From: a virus
Virus record (IMG/VR): IMGVR_UViG_3300045996_001510
Span: 1 to 28,769 of that record
Strand: one strand, 5' to 3'
Length of the DNA: 28,769 nt
Positions 7,133 through 15,962 of this stretch are shown here, one piece after another. Positions within the stretch are counted from its first letter, which is position 1. Each line of letters starts with the position of its first letter. The translations under genes were made by a program, and so were the position numbers. Under the pieces are notes generated by a model. That model had not been told where the DNA came from. It searched no databases and was given only the letters and a program-made list of their open reading frames with translations.

Positions 7133-9469
7133 CGTCGCTGCCGGTGACGCAATTCGCCGACCGATAGCCGCCTTCTCCGCTTCTTTCCTTGCCGCTGCAG
7201 GCTCGCCCAGCAGTTCGATGCTGTTTGTTGCCGAACGCGCCGCCTTCTTCTGCATCTGCGACTTGATGCCATCAATCGTGCCGCGCACTGCCATTTCAGA
7301 GGGGCCACCCAAGAGCGGCAGACGACCGAGGGCCGACAGGATGCGCTCTGCCGTTCCGGAGGTCTGAGCAGCAGCAGGAACCTTGCTGGTGGCGTCGTAG
7401 GCAGCGCCCACGATCTTCTTGAGTTCGGCCGTGTGCTTCTTGCCCATCAGGGCGTCGACCTTCTGCCAGCCAGTCGCAAGATCGCCGCCGCCAAGCTTCT
7501 CAATGGCGCGGACCATGTTGTTGCCCGAAATCACACGCTCACCGGCCTCGTTCGTGGCTTGGCCGACAAAGGACTCATCAAGAAGATGCCGCACGAGGCC
7601 AGCGCGCATGTTGCGGACAGCCGTGGTGGCATCCCTGCGAACTGACTTATCGGAACGGAGCATCATTCGTGTCAGGCGGTCTACGTCATCAATGGATGCC
7701 TTGACGAAGGCGCGGTCGAAGATTTTCTCGGCCGCAATCATCGGGTCCGAGTCAGACGACATTTTGAGGATCTGCGAAACCGCTTTAGGGTCGTCAAACT
7801 CGCGTACATGCCGCTTCATGGAGTTGATAGCAGTGCGGTACTCGGGGCCCGTGTCGCCAACCGTGTCGAGGGCAGCAAGAATGCCCCTCTTCACATCACC
7901 GATATGAATCGCTGACGTGGTTCCGGGCTTGAAGCTCTGGTTTGCAGCCTGATAAAGCTGCATGAGCTGGTCGCCCATCATCTGGTTGCCGGTCGGCTCA
8001 TAGAGGCCATCATTGTTTTTCTTGATGACCTTGAAGCGCTCCAGCGAGCTCACCATCTGCATGATGGGGCCGGCGTCGTTGTTGGCATTGATGGCGTCAA
8101 TGTTCTTGTTGATCTGCTCCACGATGGGCGCGGGATCGATCATCACTTCTTTGCCAGTCGCGCGGGCCTTGTTGTAGGCCTGACCCACTTGCCGCCAACT
8201 GGCATCCTCGGCGCCCTGCAAGGCGCCACGCACGCTGTTGCCAACCTGATACGGGGTTGCCGCAGTCGGCTTCTGGTCGGCCGCAGCTTTCTCCAAGTTT
8301 TTTGTGATGGCGCTGTTGTTGGCAATCTCCTGCTCGCGCAACGCCTGTCCTGCGGGCATACGGGACAACATGCTTTCCGCCTGCTGTTGCTGGAAATCTC
8401 GAGTAACGGCGCCCTTGGTCAGCTTCACAGGAATGGCGAGGGATTCGGCGTTAGCGATGCGCTGGATTGCCTGCGGGCTAAGGTCGGTGGCACCACTTTC
8501 CAAATATTCGACAAGCCGCTGCTGCACTTCGCGAGACATATTGCCCGGGTCAATGCCAGCCTGCTTGAGCGATACCTGAAGGGTCGCGCCGAGGGTCTGC
8601 GCCTCTTCAGGAGCCATGCGCCGAGTAACGCTGTTGATGACACTGGAAACGCCTTGCGCGAGGCTGCGCAGAGCAGGCGGCAGCGTTGCGGAAGTCAGCG
8701 CGCCGACGCCAGCGCCCATGCTGGTCTGCTCGCCCGTGCCGATGTCAGGGTTCGCCGTAGAGGTCACGGCCGCACCAGTGGCACCCTGCGCTGCGCCGTC
8801 GATAGCCCGGCCTCTCCAGCCTTTAGTTGCCTGCTGCGCCGCAGCCGGAGAAATTTTTGACAGGCCGCCCGCCAAGGCCTCGGCTGCACGCACTTCAGCA
8901 ACTGGAAGGGTGGCCGCGATCTGGCCCGCCACACGACCAGCCGTCGCCAGGCCGCTGCCCTGCGTGGCCTCGTCATAGGCAGCGCGCTGGTTTTCAATGG
9001 CGGGCTGTGTGCTGCGCTGAATGCCAAGCGGAAGCTCGCCCTCGTCCAACGATGTGTAGGGGTCGATGCCAACAGCCTGGAAGCCCTTGTCTATCAGGCG
9101 TGCGCCGCTCTCAATCACACCCGCCCCCCAATTAGCGACGTCGCTGACGCCTTGAGCCAAGCCGAGAACAGGCTGCGCAACTTTTGGAGCCGGCTTTCCG
9201 CGCAAACGTTTGAGCCCGAGAGAGCCGTCTTGCCCCTTGACGATGTACAGCGTGCCGCCATCTGCTGCAGGCAGCACATAGGCGCCCTTCGTGCCGGCTT
9301 TCGGATCAAAAGTGCCGCGCAGGCGCTGGCCGCCAACTTCGACATCCCATGTTTTCGGGAGCTGCTTGGGATCAGAGTCGGCCATGCGGACCGATACCGG
9401 CTGCGGCGCCTCGTCCTCAAAGACAAAGCCCCCGCTCGGCTGCTCCTCGTCCTCGAATACAAAGGCCAT
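7097..9469 (-). CDS. Large internal/DNA-ejection protein (P22 gp16-like position)
   Basis: A 790-residue protein that should be packaged in the capsid and ejected with the genome to help DNA cross the cell envelope. It opens with a doubled acidic motif, FVFEDEEQPSGG then FVFEDEAP. The body is helical, Ala/Gly/Gln-rich and without enzymatic motifs; no transglycosylase Glu signature was recognised. It is third in a block of three ejection-type genes and lies just before the fibre gene, exactly as gene 16 does in P22. ATG 9469 overlaps the upstream stop (TAATG) and has GAGGG seven bases upstream; GTG 9487 is a weaker alternative. The assignment rests on synteny and composition. Confidence 0.72.
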   Translation of the reverse strand: MAFVFEDEEQPSGGFVFEDEAPQPVSVRMADSDPKQLPKTWDVEVGGQRLRGTFDPKAGTKGAYVLPAADGGTLYIVKGQDGSLGLKRLRGKPAPKVAQPVLGLAQGVSDVANWGAGVIESGARLIDKGFQAVGIDPYTSLDEGELPLGIQRSTQPAIENQRAAYDEATQGSGLATAGRVAGQIAATLPVAEVRAAEALAGGLSKISPAAAQQATKGWRGRAIDGAAQGATGAAVTSTANPDIGTGEQTSMGAGVGALTSATLPPALRSLAQGVSSVINSVTRRMAPEEAQTLGATLQVSLKQAGIDPGNMSREVQQRLVEYLESGATDLSPQAIQRIANAESLAIPVKLTKGAVTRDFQQQQAESMLSRMPAGQALREQEIANNSAITKNLEKAAADQKPTAATPYQVGNSVRGALQGAEDASWRQVGQAYNKARATGKEVMIDPAPIVEQINKNIDAINANNDAGPIMQMVSSLERFKVIKKNNDGLYEPTGNQMMGDQLMQLYQAANQSFKPGTTSAIHIGDVKRGILAALDTVGDTGPEYRTAINSMKRHVREFDDPKAVSQILKMSSDSDPMIAAEKIFDRAFVKASIDDVDRLTRMMLRSDKSVRRDATTAVRNMRAGLVRHLLDESFVGQATNEAGERVISGNNMVRAIEKLGGGDLATGWQKVDALMGKKHTAELKKIVGAAYDATSKVPAAAQTSGTAERILSALGRLPLLGGPSEMAVRGTIDGIKSQMQKKAARSATNSIELLGEPAAARKEAEKAAIGRRIASPAATLFPALYQAATE

Positions 9470-10743
9470 TACTTGACCCTCATCCACTGGCTGCCGTTGC
9501 TCTGGTAGCGAATGCCGGTCTTGGTGTCGCGAATAATGCGGCCCTTGTGCTGCGCCGGATTAGGGAGCGTTGGCATGGGCGCAGATGGCGTGCGACTAGT
9601 CGGCGCGGACTGCGTAGCCCCGCCATAGCCCTTAATGGCGTTCTTGAATCCGCCTTCCGCTGCGGCGATGCGGCCCTCAAGCAAGCTCTTGTAGGCGTTG
9701 AGCGCAGCCTTGTACCGCTGCGGGCTGCCCTTCTTAGGGTCGGAAATGATTTCCCGAATCATGTCCCATTCGGAGTTTGACACGCCGCCCATTGCGGACG
9801 GCTTGGCTTGCGGAAGCAGGTTCGCGGCCAAGGTGTGAATGCTGCCCGTGTTGGCGTAGCGAGGATCATCAGCGCCAATGCCAAACGCATCTGCAAGCAC
9901 CATGCGCGTGCGGTCGTCCAGCGTGCCTGAGTAATAGCCCTGATCCGCGAGCACCATAATCCGGTCAATGGCGGCAATCTGGCTGCCGGCATTCGTGGCA
10001 TCAGCCTCCTTGCCCGCTTGTTGCTTGCCGCGCTCTGCGCCTCTGGCGCCTGCCTCTCTAACCCTCTCCTCCTGCCCGGCCTGTGCGTTGTCATCCATCT
10101 GCCACTGCTGGTAATCGGTCGGAATGACATCGAATTCGCGCACGGGCTCGCCGGTATACGAGTTTGCCCATACCTTCTTGCCATCCAAATCCATGAGCTT
10201 CAGCTCGCTCATAGGGTCGCCATCCAGCGGGATTAGCTTGCTCCCGCCTGCGCTACTGGTGACATGCTTATAGGCCTTGCCATCAGACCCTTTGACGAGC
10301 TTGTAATTTCCGTACCACTTCTCGGCAGCACCACCAGAGGCGCGATTGCCCAGAGATTCGCGGTAGTCATCGCTGACGAGCGCAGAGGCGCCCTCCAAAT
10401 CCGCAATGCTGTACAGCCGATTAATCGCACCTTGACGATCGAACTGCGCGGGCTTTGCCTCCTGCGCCTGTATCAGCTGCTTCTGCTTAAGCTCAATCGG
10501 AGTCAAGGAGTCGATACTGGCTCGCAGCTTTTCCGCCACGCCCTGAGGCTCTACGCCGAAAAGTCCCGGGACAGCTTCCTGCGCGGGCGTGAAGGATTCC
10601 TTCAGCACTTGCTGCCGCTGCTGCATCAGCTGCTTCTGCCGCTCAAGCTCCTGCAGTTCGGCCTGCTTCTTCTGAAAGCCGTAGAGCCGGTCCATCGGGG
10701 AGCCGTTGTTAGCAGGGACGTAAACACCGCCTTGGAATGGCAT
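9469..10743 (-). CDS. Ejection protein (P22 gp20-like position)
   Basis: A 424-residue, Gln- and Ala-rich protein with a strong coiled coil at about 23-50 (QKKQAELQELERQKQLMQQ) and further helical segments. The last 60 residues are Pro/Ser/Thr-rich and end in a basic strand. There is no membrane segment. It is the second of the three ejection-type genes, starts three bases after the preceding stop codon (10747) and is coupled to the next gene through TAATG. In P22 the equivalent protein gp20 leaves the virion with DNA. Identification is by order and composition rather than clear sequence similarity. Confidence 0.68.
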   Translation of the reverse strand: MPFQGGVYVPANNGSPMDRLYGFQKKQAELQELERQKQLMQQRQQVLKESFTPAQEAVPGLFGVEPQGVAEKLRASIDSLTPIELKQKQLIQAQEAKPAQFDRQGAINRLYSIADLEGASALVSDDYRESLGNRASGGAAEKWYGNYKLVKGSDGKAYKHVTSSAGGSKLIPLDGDPMSELKLMDLDGKKVWANSYTGEPVREFDVIPTDYQQWQMDDNAQAGQEERVREAGARGAERGKQQAGKEADATNAGSQIAAIDRIMVLADQGYYSGTLDDRTRMVLADAFGIGADDPRYANTGSIHTLAANLLPQAKPSAMGGVSNSEWDMIREIISDPKKGSPQRYKAALNAYKSLLEGRIAAAEGGFKNAIKGYGGATQSAPTSRTPSAPMPTLPNPAQHKGRIIRDTKTGIRYQSNGSQWMRVK

Positions 10744-10746
10744 GAC

Positions 10747-11475
10747 TCAGGCTCCGAAGAACATCATGGCGGCTTTGCCGAGATCGAATCCGCCAGAGCC
10801 GCCTGCGCCGCCTGCCCCAGGATCCATGCCACCCATAATCGCGGCAGCCCCCTGATCAGCCATTGAGCCAACCGCGTTCCACTTCGACATTTCTGCATTG
10901 GCTTGGTTCGTGCCAATGCCGCTGTAAATGTTGCTCATGTTGCTGTAGCTGTTGCCCATGCCGTTGGAGATGTTGCCGTAGCCGTTGGCATAGTTCTGGC
11001 CAAGATTCGCCGTCGCCCCTGCTGCGCTCTGCCCCGCCTGCTGGAAGCCGAAAAGACGGTTGACGTAGTTGCCGAATTCCTGCGATGCCGTGTTCTGGTT
11101 GTAGTCCGACAGCGCCTTGCCCGTGGAGCCGGAGAAGAGGCCGCCACGCGCCGCTGCTTGACCCTGAAGGGCGTCACTTCCCTGCTGCAGGCGGAACTGG
11201 TAATCCGGCGACTCCATGAAGGCCGACATATCTGCCGTGCCGTCATCGAAGCCGTACAGGCGCGAGAGCGTGCTGTTTGCACCCTTGCCGAACTTTCGAT
11301 ACGGCTTGAGCTGCTTATTCCCGAACTTGAACATCTCCCCCTGCAGGGCCAATGCCTCGCGCTGCTGCTGAAGCGCAGCCTGCTGCTGCTGCATCGCCTG
11401 CTGGCTCGCCGCATACTGCTTGTCTTCCGCGTTTTCTGCGCCGATCATGCCGGCGGCATCGCCCAAAATACTCAT
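10747..11475 (-). CDS. Ejection protein (P22 gp7-like position)
   Basis: A 242-residue protein. Its N-terminal region is Gln/Ala-rich (YAASQQAMQQQQAALQQQRE, about 20-39). The middle has the pattern LQGQAAARGGLFSGSTGKAL, common in podovirus ejection proteins. A Gly/Asn/Ser-rich segment follows, and the end, GKAAMMFFGA, is hydrophobic. The start ATG 11475 overlaps the upstream stop as ATGA; an in-frame ATG at 11487 is possible. It is first of the three ejection genes, which in P22 is gene 7. Hydrophobic, glycine-rich ends suit a protein that enters the membrane on ejection. Confidence 0.72.
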   Translation of the reverse strand: MSILGDAAGMIGAENAEDKQYAASQQAMQQQQAALQQQREALALQGEMFKFGNKQLKPYRKFGKGANSTLSRLYGFDDGTADMSAFMESPDYQFRLQQGSDALQGQAAARGGLFSGSTGKALSDYNQNTASQEFGNYVNRLFGFQQAGQSAAGATANLGQNYANGYGNISNGMGNSYSNMSNIYSGIGTNQANAEMSKWNAVGSMADQGAAAIMGGMDPGAGGAGGSGGFDLGKAAMMFFGA

Positions 11476-11699
11476 TTCGCCACCCATCCGGTATTCGTGC
11501 CGTTGCCAGACTCTTTGACGTACAGGGTCGTTCCCGCGCCGCCGCTGCGATTCGTGTAGAGGTCGCCAACATCACCTGTCACCGCGCCTTCAGGACTGCC
11601 CGTGCCGGTGTAGGAGTTGGGCGAGCGCGCAATGATTTCCTGCAGAAGCAGAATCAGCGGCTTCGGCAAATCAAGACGGGGGAAGACGACCTTAAGCAC
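11472..11699 (-). CDS. 75-residue virion protein in the tail-needle position
   Basis: A short protein with a helix near the N-terminus (LPKPLILLLQEIIARSP) and a C-terminal motif, GAGTTLYVKESGNGTNTGWV, which recurs near fibre and needle tips in many phages. It occupies the slot between gp10-like and gp7-like genes where P22 carries the needle gene 26. At 75 residues it is far shorter than gp26 (233), so it could be a plug or knob only. GTG 11699 is preferred: GGAGG lies six bases upstream and the overlap with gp10-like is eight bases. The longer frame to 11771 lies inside that gene. Confidence 0.65.
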   Translation of the reverse strand: MLKVVFPRLDLPKPLILLLQEIIARSPNSYTGTGSPEGAVTGDVGDLYTNRSGGAGTTLYVKESGNGTNTGWVAK

Positions 11700-13086
11700 G
11701 GAGCGCCTCCACTTCGGCTTCTGCGCTGATGATGGCGCGCCGTACCGGGGCTGAAATCCGCAGGCGCACAACGCGCTGATAGAAGCGGCCCAGGCGATTC
11801 CATTTCACGCGCTTGCGGTACTGCCCAATCGCGCCCAACGAGCCTTCGCGGTCGTTGCTGTAGGTCCGACCGCCGTCGTCGCTGTAACTCATAAGAATCA
11901 TGGGGTCGTCGCCGTTCTCGAGACCAACGCCCGTCTCCGCAATCACCTGCAGACAAGACATCAAGACGGGCTTCGCATTCGCGCTGTAAACCATGCTGAT
12001 GCGCGTGGAGATAATGGGCTCGCCGAACTCGGTGTAGGTGTCGAGATCGAGATAGCCCACCCTTCCGGAGAAGGAATCGAAGACATACAGTCGACCGAAA
12101 GCCTCAACGATGTGCGAAGGCCGCCAGTAGCCGTCCTGCTGATTGATGCGGCTGGAGCGCTCATGCCACTGGCCAATCGTGGAGTCGTAAACGAAGGTGA
12201 GGTCGGCAGCGGGCAGCGTCAGCACGAAGAAGTTATGGCCTTCCTGCGAGTAGGTCAGCGCATACGCGCCTGTCTTGTCGGATTCGTTCAGCTGCGTCTC
12301 TATGGCGTGCGTAGAGATGCGTTGCGGCTGGTAGCCCTGCGCGGCATAGACAACGCCATCATTGCCCAGCCAGAAGACGGTATTGGCCATGCGGGCACAC
12401 ACATCACGGGAATAGATTCCCTTCTGCAGAATGGCGCCGTTGATGCGCTGGAAGGGGTTCGCGGGGTCGCCCGTGTTGCTGTGGACTTCGGCATTGAACT
12501 CGCCGAACAGCCAGACCTCCCCGTTATCGGCGAGATTGCCGACAATCAGATCCGGATTGGCTTCGGCCGAGTTGACGTTGAGCGCGTCATAGGTCGCGCC
12601 ATCAGCAAGCGCCGACCAGAAATACTGCTGCGACGACTGCTTGACGTGCACAAAGCGCTGATTGATGAAAGCGACGCCCTGGCTTGGCTGGAAGCCCGCA
12701 GAGGTGATTTGTACGAGCCCGCCGGACAGGCTGTAGATGAAGCTACCCGCATCACGCGACACGATACAGACGTCGAAGCCGTTGCCCGCCATCGATAGAC
12801 GATCCGTGCCGCCAATCGTGCCGAGACTGGTATAGGTGCCATTCGCGATGATGCTATAGAGCGTCGTGCCGATAACGGCATAAATGCGGCCGTCCATGTA
12901 CAGCGCGCCACGGCAGCCGCTTGAGCCGCCGATATCCACCCATTGCACAGTGCCCGGCGTCCCGAACATCACGAGAGCATCCCGCGCCTCCGCTTCTGCC
13001 CGCTCGGGATAGAGATTGATCGTGCGCTGACACGAGAACGGCAGCGAGCGTGACTGATAGGAGGGGCCGACGAGAGAGAGCTTCAT
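11692..13086 (-). CDS. Packaged-DNA stabilisation/tail hub protein, P22 gp10-like
   Basis: A 464-residue beta-rich protein related to P22 gp10, the hub that seals the portal-gp4 channel and carries fibre and needle. Features shared with that family are the opening that lists the path to NLYPE (about residues 20-30) and repeated blade-like stretches such as CRGALYMDGRIYAVIGTTLY, VFWLGNDGVVYAAQGY and LTFVYDSTIGQWHERSS. The last resembles the GxWxxR segment found in gp10 relatives. ATG 13086 overlaps the gp4-like stop as ATGA. An N-terminal extension to 13107 is possible but lacks the coupled start. The identification is well supported by sequence pattern and order. Confidence 0.85.
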   Translation of the reverse strand: MKLSLVGPSYQSRSLPFSCQRTINLYPERAEAEARDALVMFGTPGTVQWVDIGGSSGCRGALYMDGRIYAVIGTTLYSIIANGTYTSLGTIGGTDRLSMAGNGFDVCIVSRDAGSFIYSLSGGLVQITSAGFQPSQGVAFINQRFVHVKQSSQQYFWSALADGATYDALNVNSAEANPDLIVGNLADNGEVWLFGEFNAEVHSNTGDPANPFQRINGAILQKGIYSRDVCARMANTVFWLGNDGVVYAAQGYQPQRISTHAIETQLNESDKTGAYALTYSQEGHNFFVLTLPAADLTFVYDSTIGQWHERSSRINQQDGYWRPSHIVEAFGRLYVFDSFSGRVGYLDLDTYTEFGEPIISTRISMVYSANAKPVLMSCLQVIAETGVGLENGDDPMILMSYSDDGGRTYSNDREGSLGAIGQYRKRVKWNRLGRFYQRVVRLRISAPVRRAIISAEAEVEALRA

Positions 13087-13775
13087 GACGAAAGTCCCCG
13101 CAGCCACCAGTGCAGATCATTGCGCTTGCGTGGCAGGTCAAACTGCGCTGGCGAGAGCGACTGCGACAGGTTCATCGCCTTCATCGTGGCGACGGCCTCG
13201 ACGTACTTAGCCTGCAGTTCTTCGTTCCACAGCCCCGAGCCGAATTCGCTGCACACATCGCGGGCCAGCGAATAGCGCAGCGCCTGCTGATACTCAGCGG
13301 GGTAGACAATGGTCGTGCTCAGGGAAAGCTCGGAGAACGGCACAAGGGCCATCAGGCGAAGCGTCTGCGCTGTCGATGGCACGGGCCAGAGCCGTACCTT
13401 GGAGCCGCGCACGTAGTTGATAATCAGCGGCGTGCCTTGGTCCGACTTGTCGGAAATGTCCTGATACTGCTGCTCGGTGTAGATCGTCAGCGGCAGGTCA
13501 GTCCCGTTATCACGGACATACGCCTCTTCGATTCGCGTGATGTCGTAGGCGATGTTGTTGCCCGTGCCGACCGTGTACTCGCCATCGCCCGCGGTGAGCG
13601 CGTGGCTGATCTCCGTAACCTGATAGATCGTGTTCGGCTGAGCCGCCCACATCCCCAGCAGGGAGTTGAGAGCAAACAGCGTCGTCTGCGCATCAGAGGC
13701 AGAAGGCGTCTCGTCCGCGTCAATGACGCGAATGGTCCGCAATGCCGATTTAATGATGTCCAGCGCCGTCGCCAT
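13083..13775 (-). CDS. Head-tail connector/DNA stabilisation protein, P22 gp4-like
   Basis: A 230-residue protein that should bind under the portal after packaging and form the adaptor ring. The N-terminal helical region (ALDIIKSALRTIRVIDADE) and the later ALNSLLGMWAAQ with YPAEYQQALRYSLARDVCSE match the gp4 fold of helices around the tube. It is longer than P22 gp4 (166 residues), with an extra middle segment at about 70-120. AGGGG precedes ATG 13775. It sits directly downstream of the coat gene across a terminator-like hairpin and is coupled to gp10-like by ATGA. Confidence 0.8.
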   Translation of the reverse strand: MATALDIIKSALRTIRVIDADETPSASDAQTTLFALNSLLGMWAAQPNTIYQVTEISHALTAGDGEYTVGTGNNIAYDITRIEEAYVRDNGTDLPLTIYTEQQYQDISDKSDQGTPLIINYVRGSKVRLWPVPSTAQTLRLMALVPFSELSLSTTIVYPAEYQQALRYSLARDVCSEFGSGLWNEELQAKYVEAVATMKAMNLSQSLSPAQFDLPRKRNDLHWWLRGLSS

Positions 13776-13791
13776 CGCACGCCCCTACTGC

Positions 13792-13816
13792 AAAAAGGGT
13801 GGGCCATCCGTGGCCC
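13792..13816 (-). terminator. Weak terminator/attenuator behind the coat gene
   Basis: On the minus strand a 6-bp stem (GGGCCA/TGGCCC, loop CGGA) is followed after four bases by five T's, between the coat stop and the gp4-like start. The late operon must continue past it, so it probably acts as a partial terminator that keeps coat mRNA more abundant than that of the minor proteins. Confidence 0.6.
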
Positions 13817-13831
13817 GAGGGAGTGATCCGA

Positions 13832-15034
13832 TTAGCCGATTACGCGGCAGGCCCATTCCTTGCGGGCGGTCTGCCAGCCGAACAGCACATCCAGACGGGT
13901 CGGCAGCTTGTCGTTGTTCACGTCATAGGCGCGCACCATGCGGATGCTGAGGCCGTTGTAGGACTTGCGGGCGGCCTTATCGACGCCATCGGGCAGGTAC
14001 AGCTGCGCCATCGCGAAGGCGAACGCATCGGGATGGAACAGCAGTGACGTGCTGTAGGCGGTGGAGGCCGTACCGGTGATGGTCAGCGCGGCATTGTCAG
14101 CAGGAGCAGCATTGACGTTCTTGAACTTGCCGGTGGTCACGATGGAGGGGCTGATGCTGATGGTCATGTTGCCAGCAACATCAGACGCACCAACCGCCGT
14201 CGCCGTGAACTGGCGCAGGCGGCCCGTGCTCTGGCCGGTGATGGGGTTCACGGCATACACATTGGCAATGGTGAATACATCACCCACTGCCAGGCGATTG
14301 GCCACGGCCGCAGTCCAGCCATCGGTGATCAGCGATGCGCCAGTCTGCGCCGCACCATTCACCAGCGGCGTGCCACCGAGGGCGCCGACCGTGTGGGACG
14401 GAGTGTTCTGGCTCATGAAGTGGTCGAAGCCGAGCGCGCCCATGCCCATCAGGCCCTTCTCGTACTGGTCGCCGATCTTGCCGGTCGAGTTGAACAGCGT
14501 GGACAGGCCGCCCACGAGGGAGGCGTTGTGCGCCGGGGACCAGATGGCATTGCGCTGACCGTCACGCGGGCAGGCCTCGTCATCCAGAACGCGGCCGCCG
14601 TCCAGAACGAAAGTCGCCGCATTGGGCGCAGTGCCTGCGGTGCCGACCTGATTGGCGATATCGTCGTACAGGGCGAGGCCCTGGCGGTCGATTTCGTTGG
14701 CGATGGTGACGATGCGCGGCTTCAGGATGCGCTCGCTGAACTTGGCGATGTCCAGCGTCAGCTCCTTGGTGGTGAAGTTGCAGTCAGCACCGCCCTGGCT
14801 CAGGGTGACGGTGACGCTGTCTTCGGTGACGTCGTCAGCAGAGAACGTCGCACCAGAGCGATAGGTGCCGCGATCCGGGAGCCGGATTTTGACGGAGTCG
14901 CCGTTCTGGTGATCTTCGTTGGCGAACATGTCGTCAACGGGGCGATGCACCTTCTTGGCAAAAACGATTTCGTTTTCGAGGACCGCAAGGGCCTCATTGG
15001 TGATGTCGTCGTTAGTAAGCAGCGTATTGGCCAT
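13832..15034 (-). CDS. Major capsid protein, P22 coat (gp5) family
   Basis: The 400-residue protein forms the T=7-type shell. The order portal, scaffold, coat, gp4 and the length (P22 gp5 is 430) identify it. Sequence features of the family include the N-terminal arm, the segment GDSVKIRLPDRGTYRSGATF, the long-helix region NFTTKELTLDIAKFSERIL, and a beta-rich insertion domain at about 225-340 with TNAxxG-like turns. The C-terminus ends DVLFGWQTARKEWACRVIG, like P22-type coats that end with residues describing the acquired platform (LFGxxxxRPE). ATG 15034 lies 11 bases after the scaffold stop. Confidence 0.88.
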   Translation of the reverse strand: MANTLLTNDDITNEALAVLENEIVFAKKVHRPVDDMFANEDHQNGDSVKIRLPDRGTYRSGATFSADDVTEDSVTVTLSQGGADCNFTTKELTLDIAKFSERILKPRIVTIANEIDRQGLALYDDIANQVGTAGTAPNAATFVLDGGRVLDDEACPRDGQRNAIWSPAHNASLVGGLSTLFNSTGKIGDQYEKGLMGMGALGFDHFMSQNTPSHTVGALGGTPLVNGAAQTGASLITDGWTAAVANRLAVGDVFTIANVYAVNPITGQSTGRLRQFTATAVGASDVAGNMTISISPSIVTTGKFKNVNAAPADNAALTITGTASTAYSTSLLFHPDAFAFAMAQLYLPDGVDKAARKSYNGLSIRMVRAYDVNNDKLPTRLDVLFGWQTARKEWACRVIG

Positions 15035-15044
15035 TTGATCTCAC

Positions 15045-15854
15045 CTATTTGAGATTCTTGGCCCTCCACTTCCTGTATTCCGCAGGGTCAGTGGGGGCCT
15101 TGTCAGAGGTCACGCGGCCACCATTGCCCTTCGCCGTATTTGGCGGAGGAGGCGCCGCAGTCAGCTTCTTGGACTCGAATAACGCTTCGAGCCTGCCGAT
15201 CTCGCGGGCCTGATTGAGAGGGGAAAGCTGCTTCAGCTTGGCAACTTCAGACGGGTTTTTGCCCAGGTAGTAAAGAACGTCCGCTGCCTTCTCGGATTCC
15301 AGTGCAACGTCAAGGGCTCCTCGGATTTCGTCAGGATTTGCGACAGCCTCAATGGCCTGCAACGTCGTGTCGAAGTCCTTGTAAGACTCGGCACCAGTGG
15401 TCATGACAGACTCAACCCGGGCCGCCTTGCGCGACTGTTCTTCGATCTGCTTGGCTTTCTTAGCCTCGTCGGCTGACTTCTTTGTTTGCGTCTGAAGTTT
15501 CTGATCCACCAGCCAGTCAGCGCGGGCGTCCAGATACAGTTCATAGCTCTCAAAGTCTTCCGCCTTCGGGGCTCCACCTTTGCCGGCACGCGCTTCCTCA
15601 AGCTGTCGCTCAAGATCCGCTCTCGCCTCCGCCTCTGCCTTCGCTCTGCGCTCCGCCTCACGGGCCTTAAACGCGAACTCGGCAAGACGCTTATCCCGGT
15701 CCGACTTCTCCTTTCCGGATTGGTCGATTTCGGTCTTTTGCGTCTCGTCTGTCGTGGCCGTCACGACCTCTTTGACATCGGCAACAGCGCCACTGGCGCC
15801 TTCAGGTGCAGCCCCTACTTCGGGTGCGCCCTGAGCTACTTCACTGCTGCTCAT
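15045..15854 (-). CDS. Scaffolding protein, P22 gp8-like
   Basis: A 269-residue, highly charged helical protein that would fill the procapsid during assembly and then leave. It has a long coiled coil (about 55-95, rich in Glu, Arg and Ala) and the segment GAPKAEDFESYELYLDARAD. A flexible Pro-rich linker precedes the basic C-terminal helix (EYRKWRAKNLK), which in gp8 binds the coat. The length is close to gp8 (303). It lies between the portal and coat genes. A strong promoter with two palindromes is found directly upstream, unusual inside a late operon. Confidence 0.8.
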   Translation of the reverse strand: MSSSEVAQGAPEVGAAPEGASGAVADVKEVVTATTDETQKTEIDQSGKEKSDRDKRLAEFAFKAREAERRAKAEAEARADLERQLEEARAGKGGAPKAEDFESYELYLDARADWLVDQKLQTQTKKSADEAKKAKQIEEQSRKAARVESVMTTGAESYKDFDTTLQAIEAVANPDEIRGALDVALESEKAADVLYYLGKNPSEVAKLKQLSPLNQAREIGRLEALFESKKLTAAPPPPNTAKGNGGRVTSDKAPTDPAEYRKWRAKNLK

Positions 15855-15874
15855 GGCTACTCCATGGGAACAAT

Positions 15875-15891
15875 CGGATATCAGCTATCCG
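15875..15891. repeat. Hairpin in the scaffold leader
   Basis: A perfect 6-base inverted repeat (CGGATA and TATCCG, five bases between) lies 20 bases upstream of the scaffold start and downstream of the predicted promoter. In mRNA it would form a short 5' hairpin that could stabilise the message. Confidence 0.5.
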
Positions 15892-15905
15892 TGGGCTTTG
15901 CACGA

Positions 15906-15943
15906 TTTATAATCAGTTTCACTGATAAGTCAATACTATTGAC
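15906..15943 (-). promoter_or_regulatory. Scaffold/coat promoter with two palindromic operators
   Basis: On the minus strand, TTGACT (15933-15928), a 16-base spacer and TATAAA (15911-15906) make a strong sigma-70 promoter. Two 15-base palindromes are superimposed. GTCAATACTATTGAC at 15929-15943 covers five of the six -35 bases. ATCAGTTTCACTGAT at 15912-15926 fills the spacer. Both fit RTCARTNNNAYTGAY and their centres are 17 bases apart, so a regulator could occupy two sites side by side. The regulator is not identified; the sites do not resemble the repressor operators at 25.2 and 27.4 kb. Confidence 0.65.
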
Positions 15944-15962
15944 CTACAGAAAGCTGATTGTT

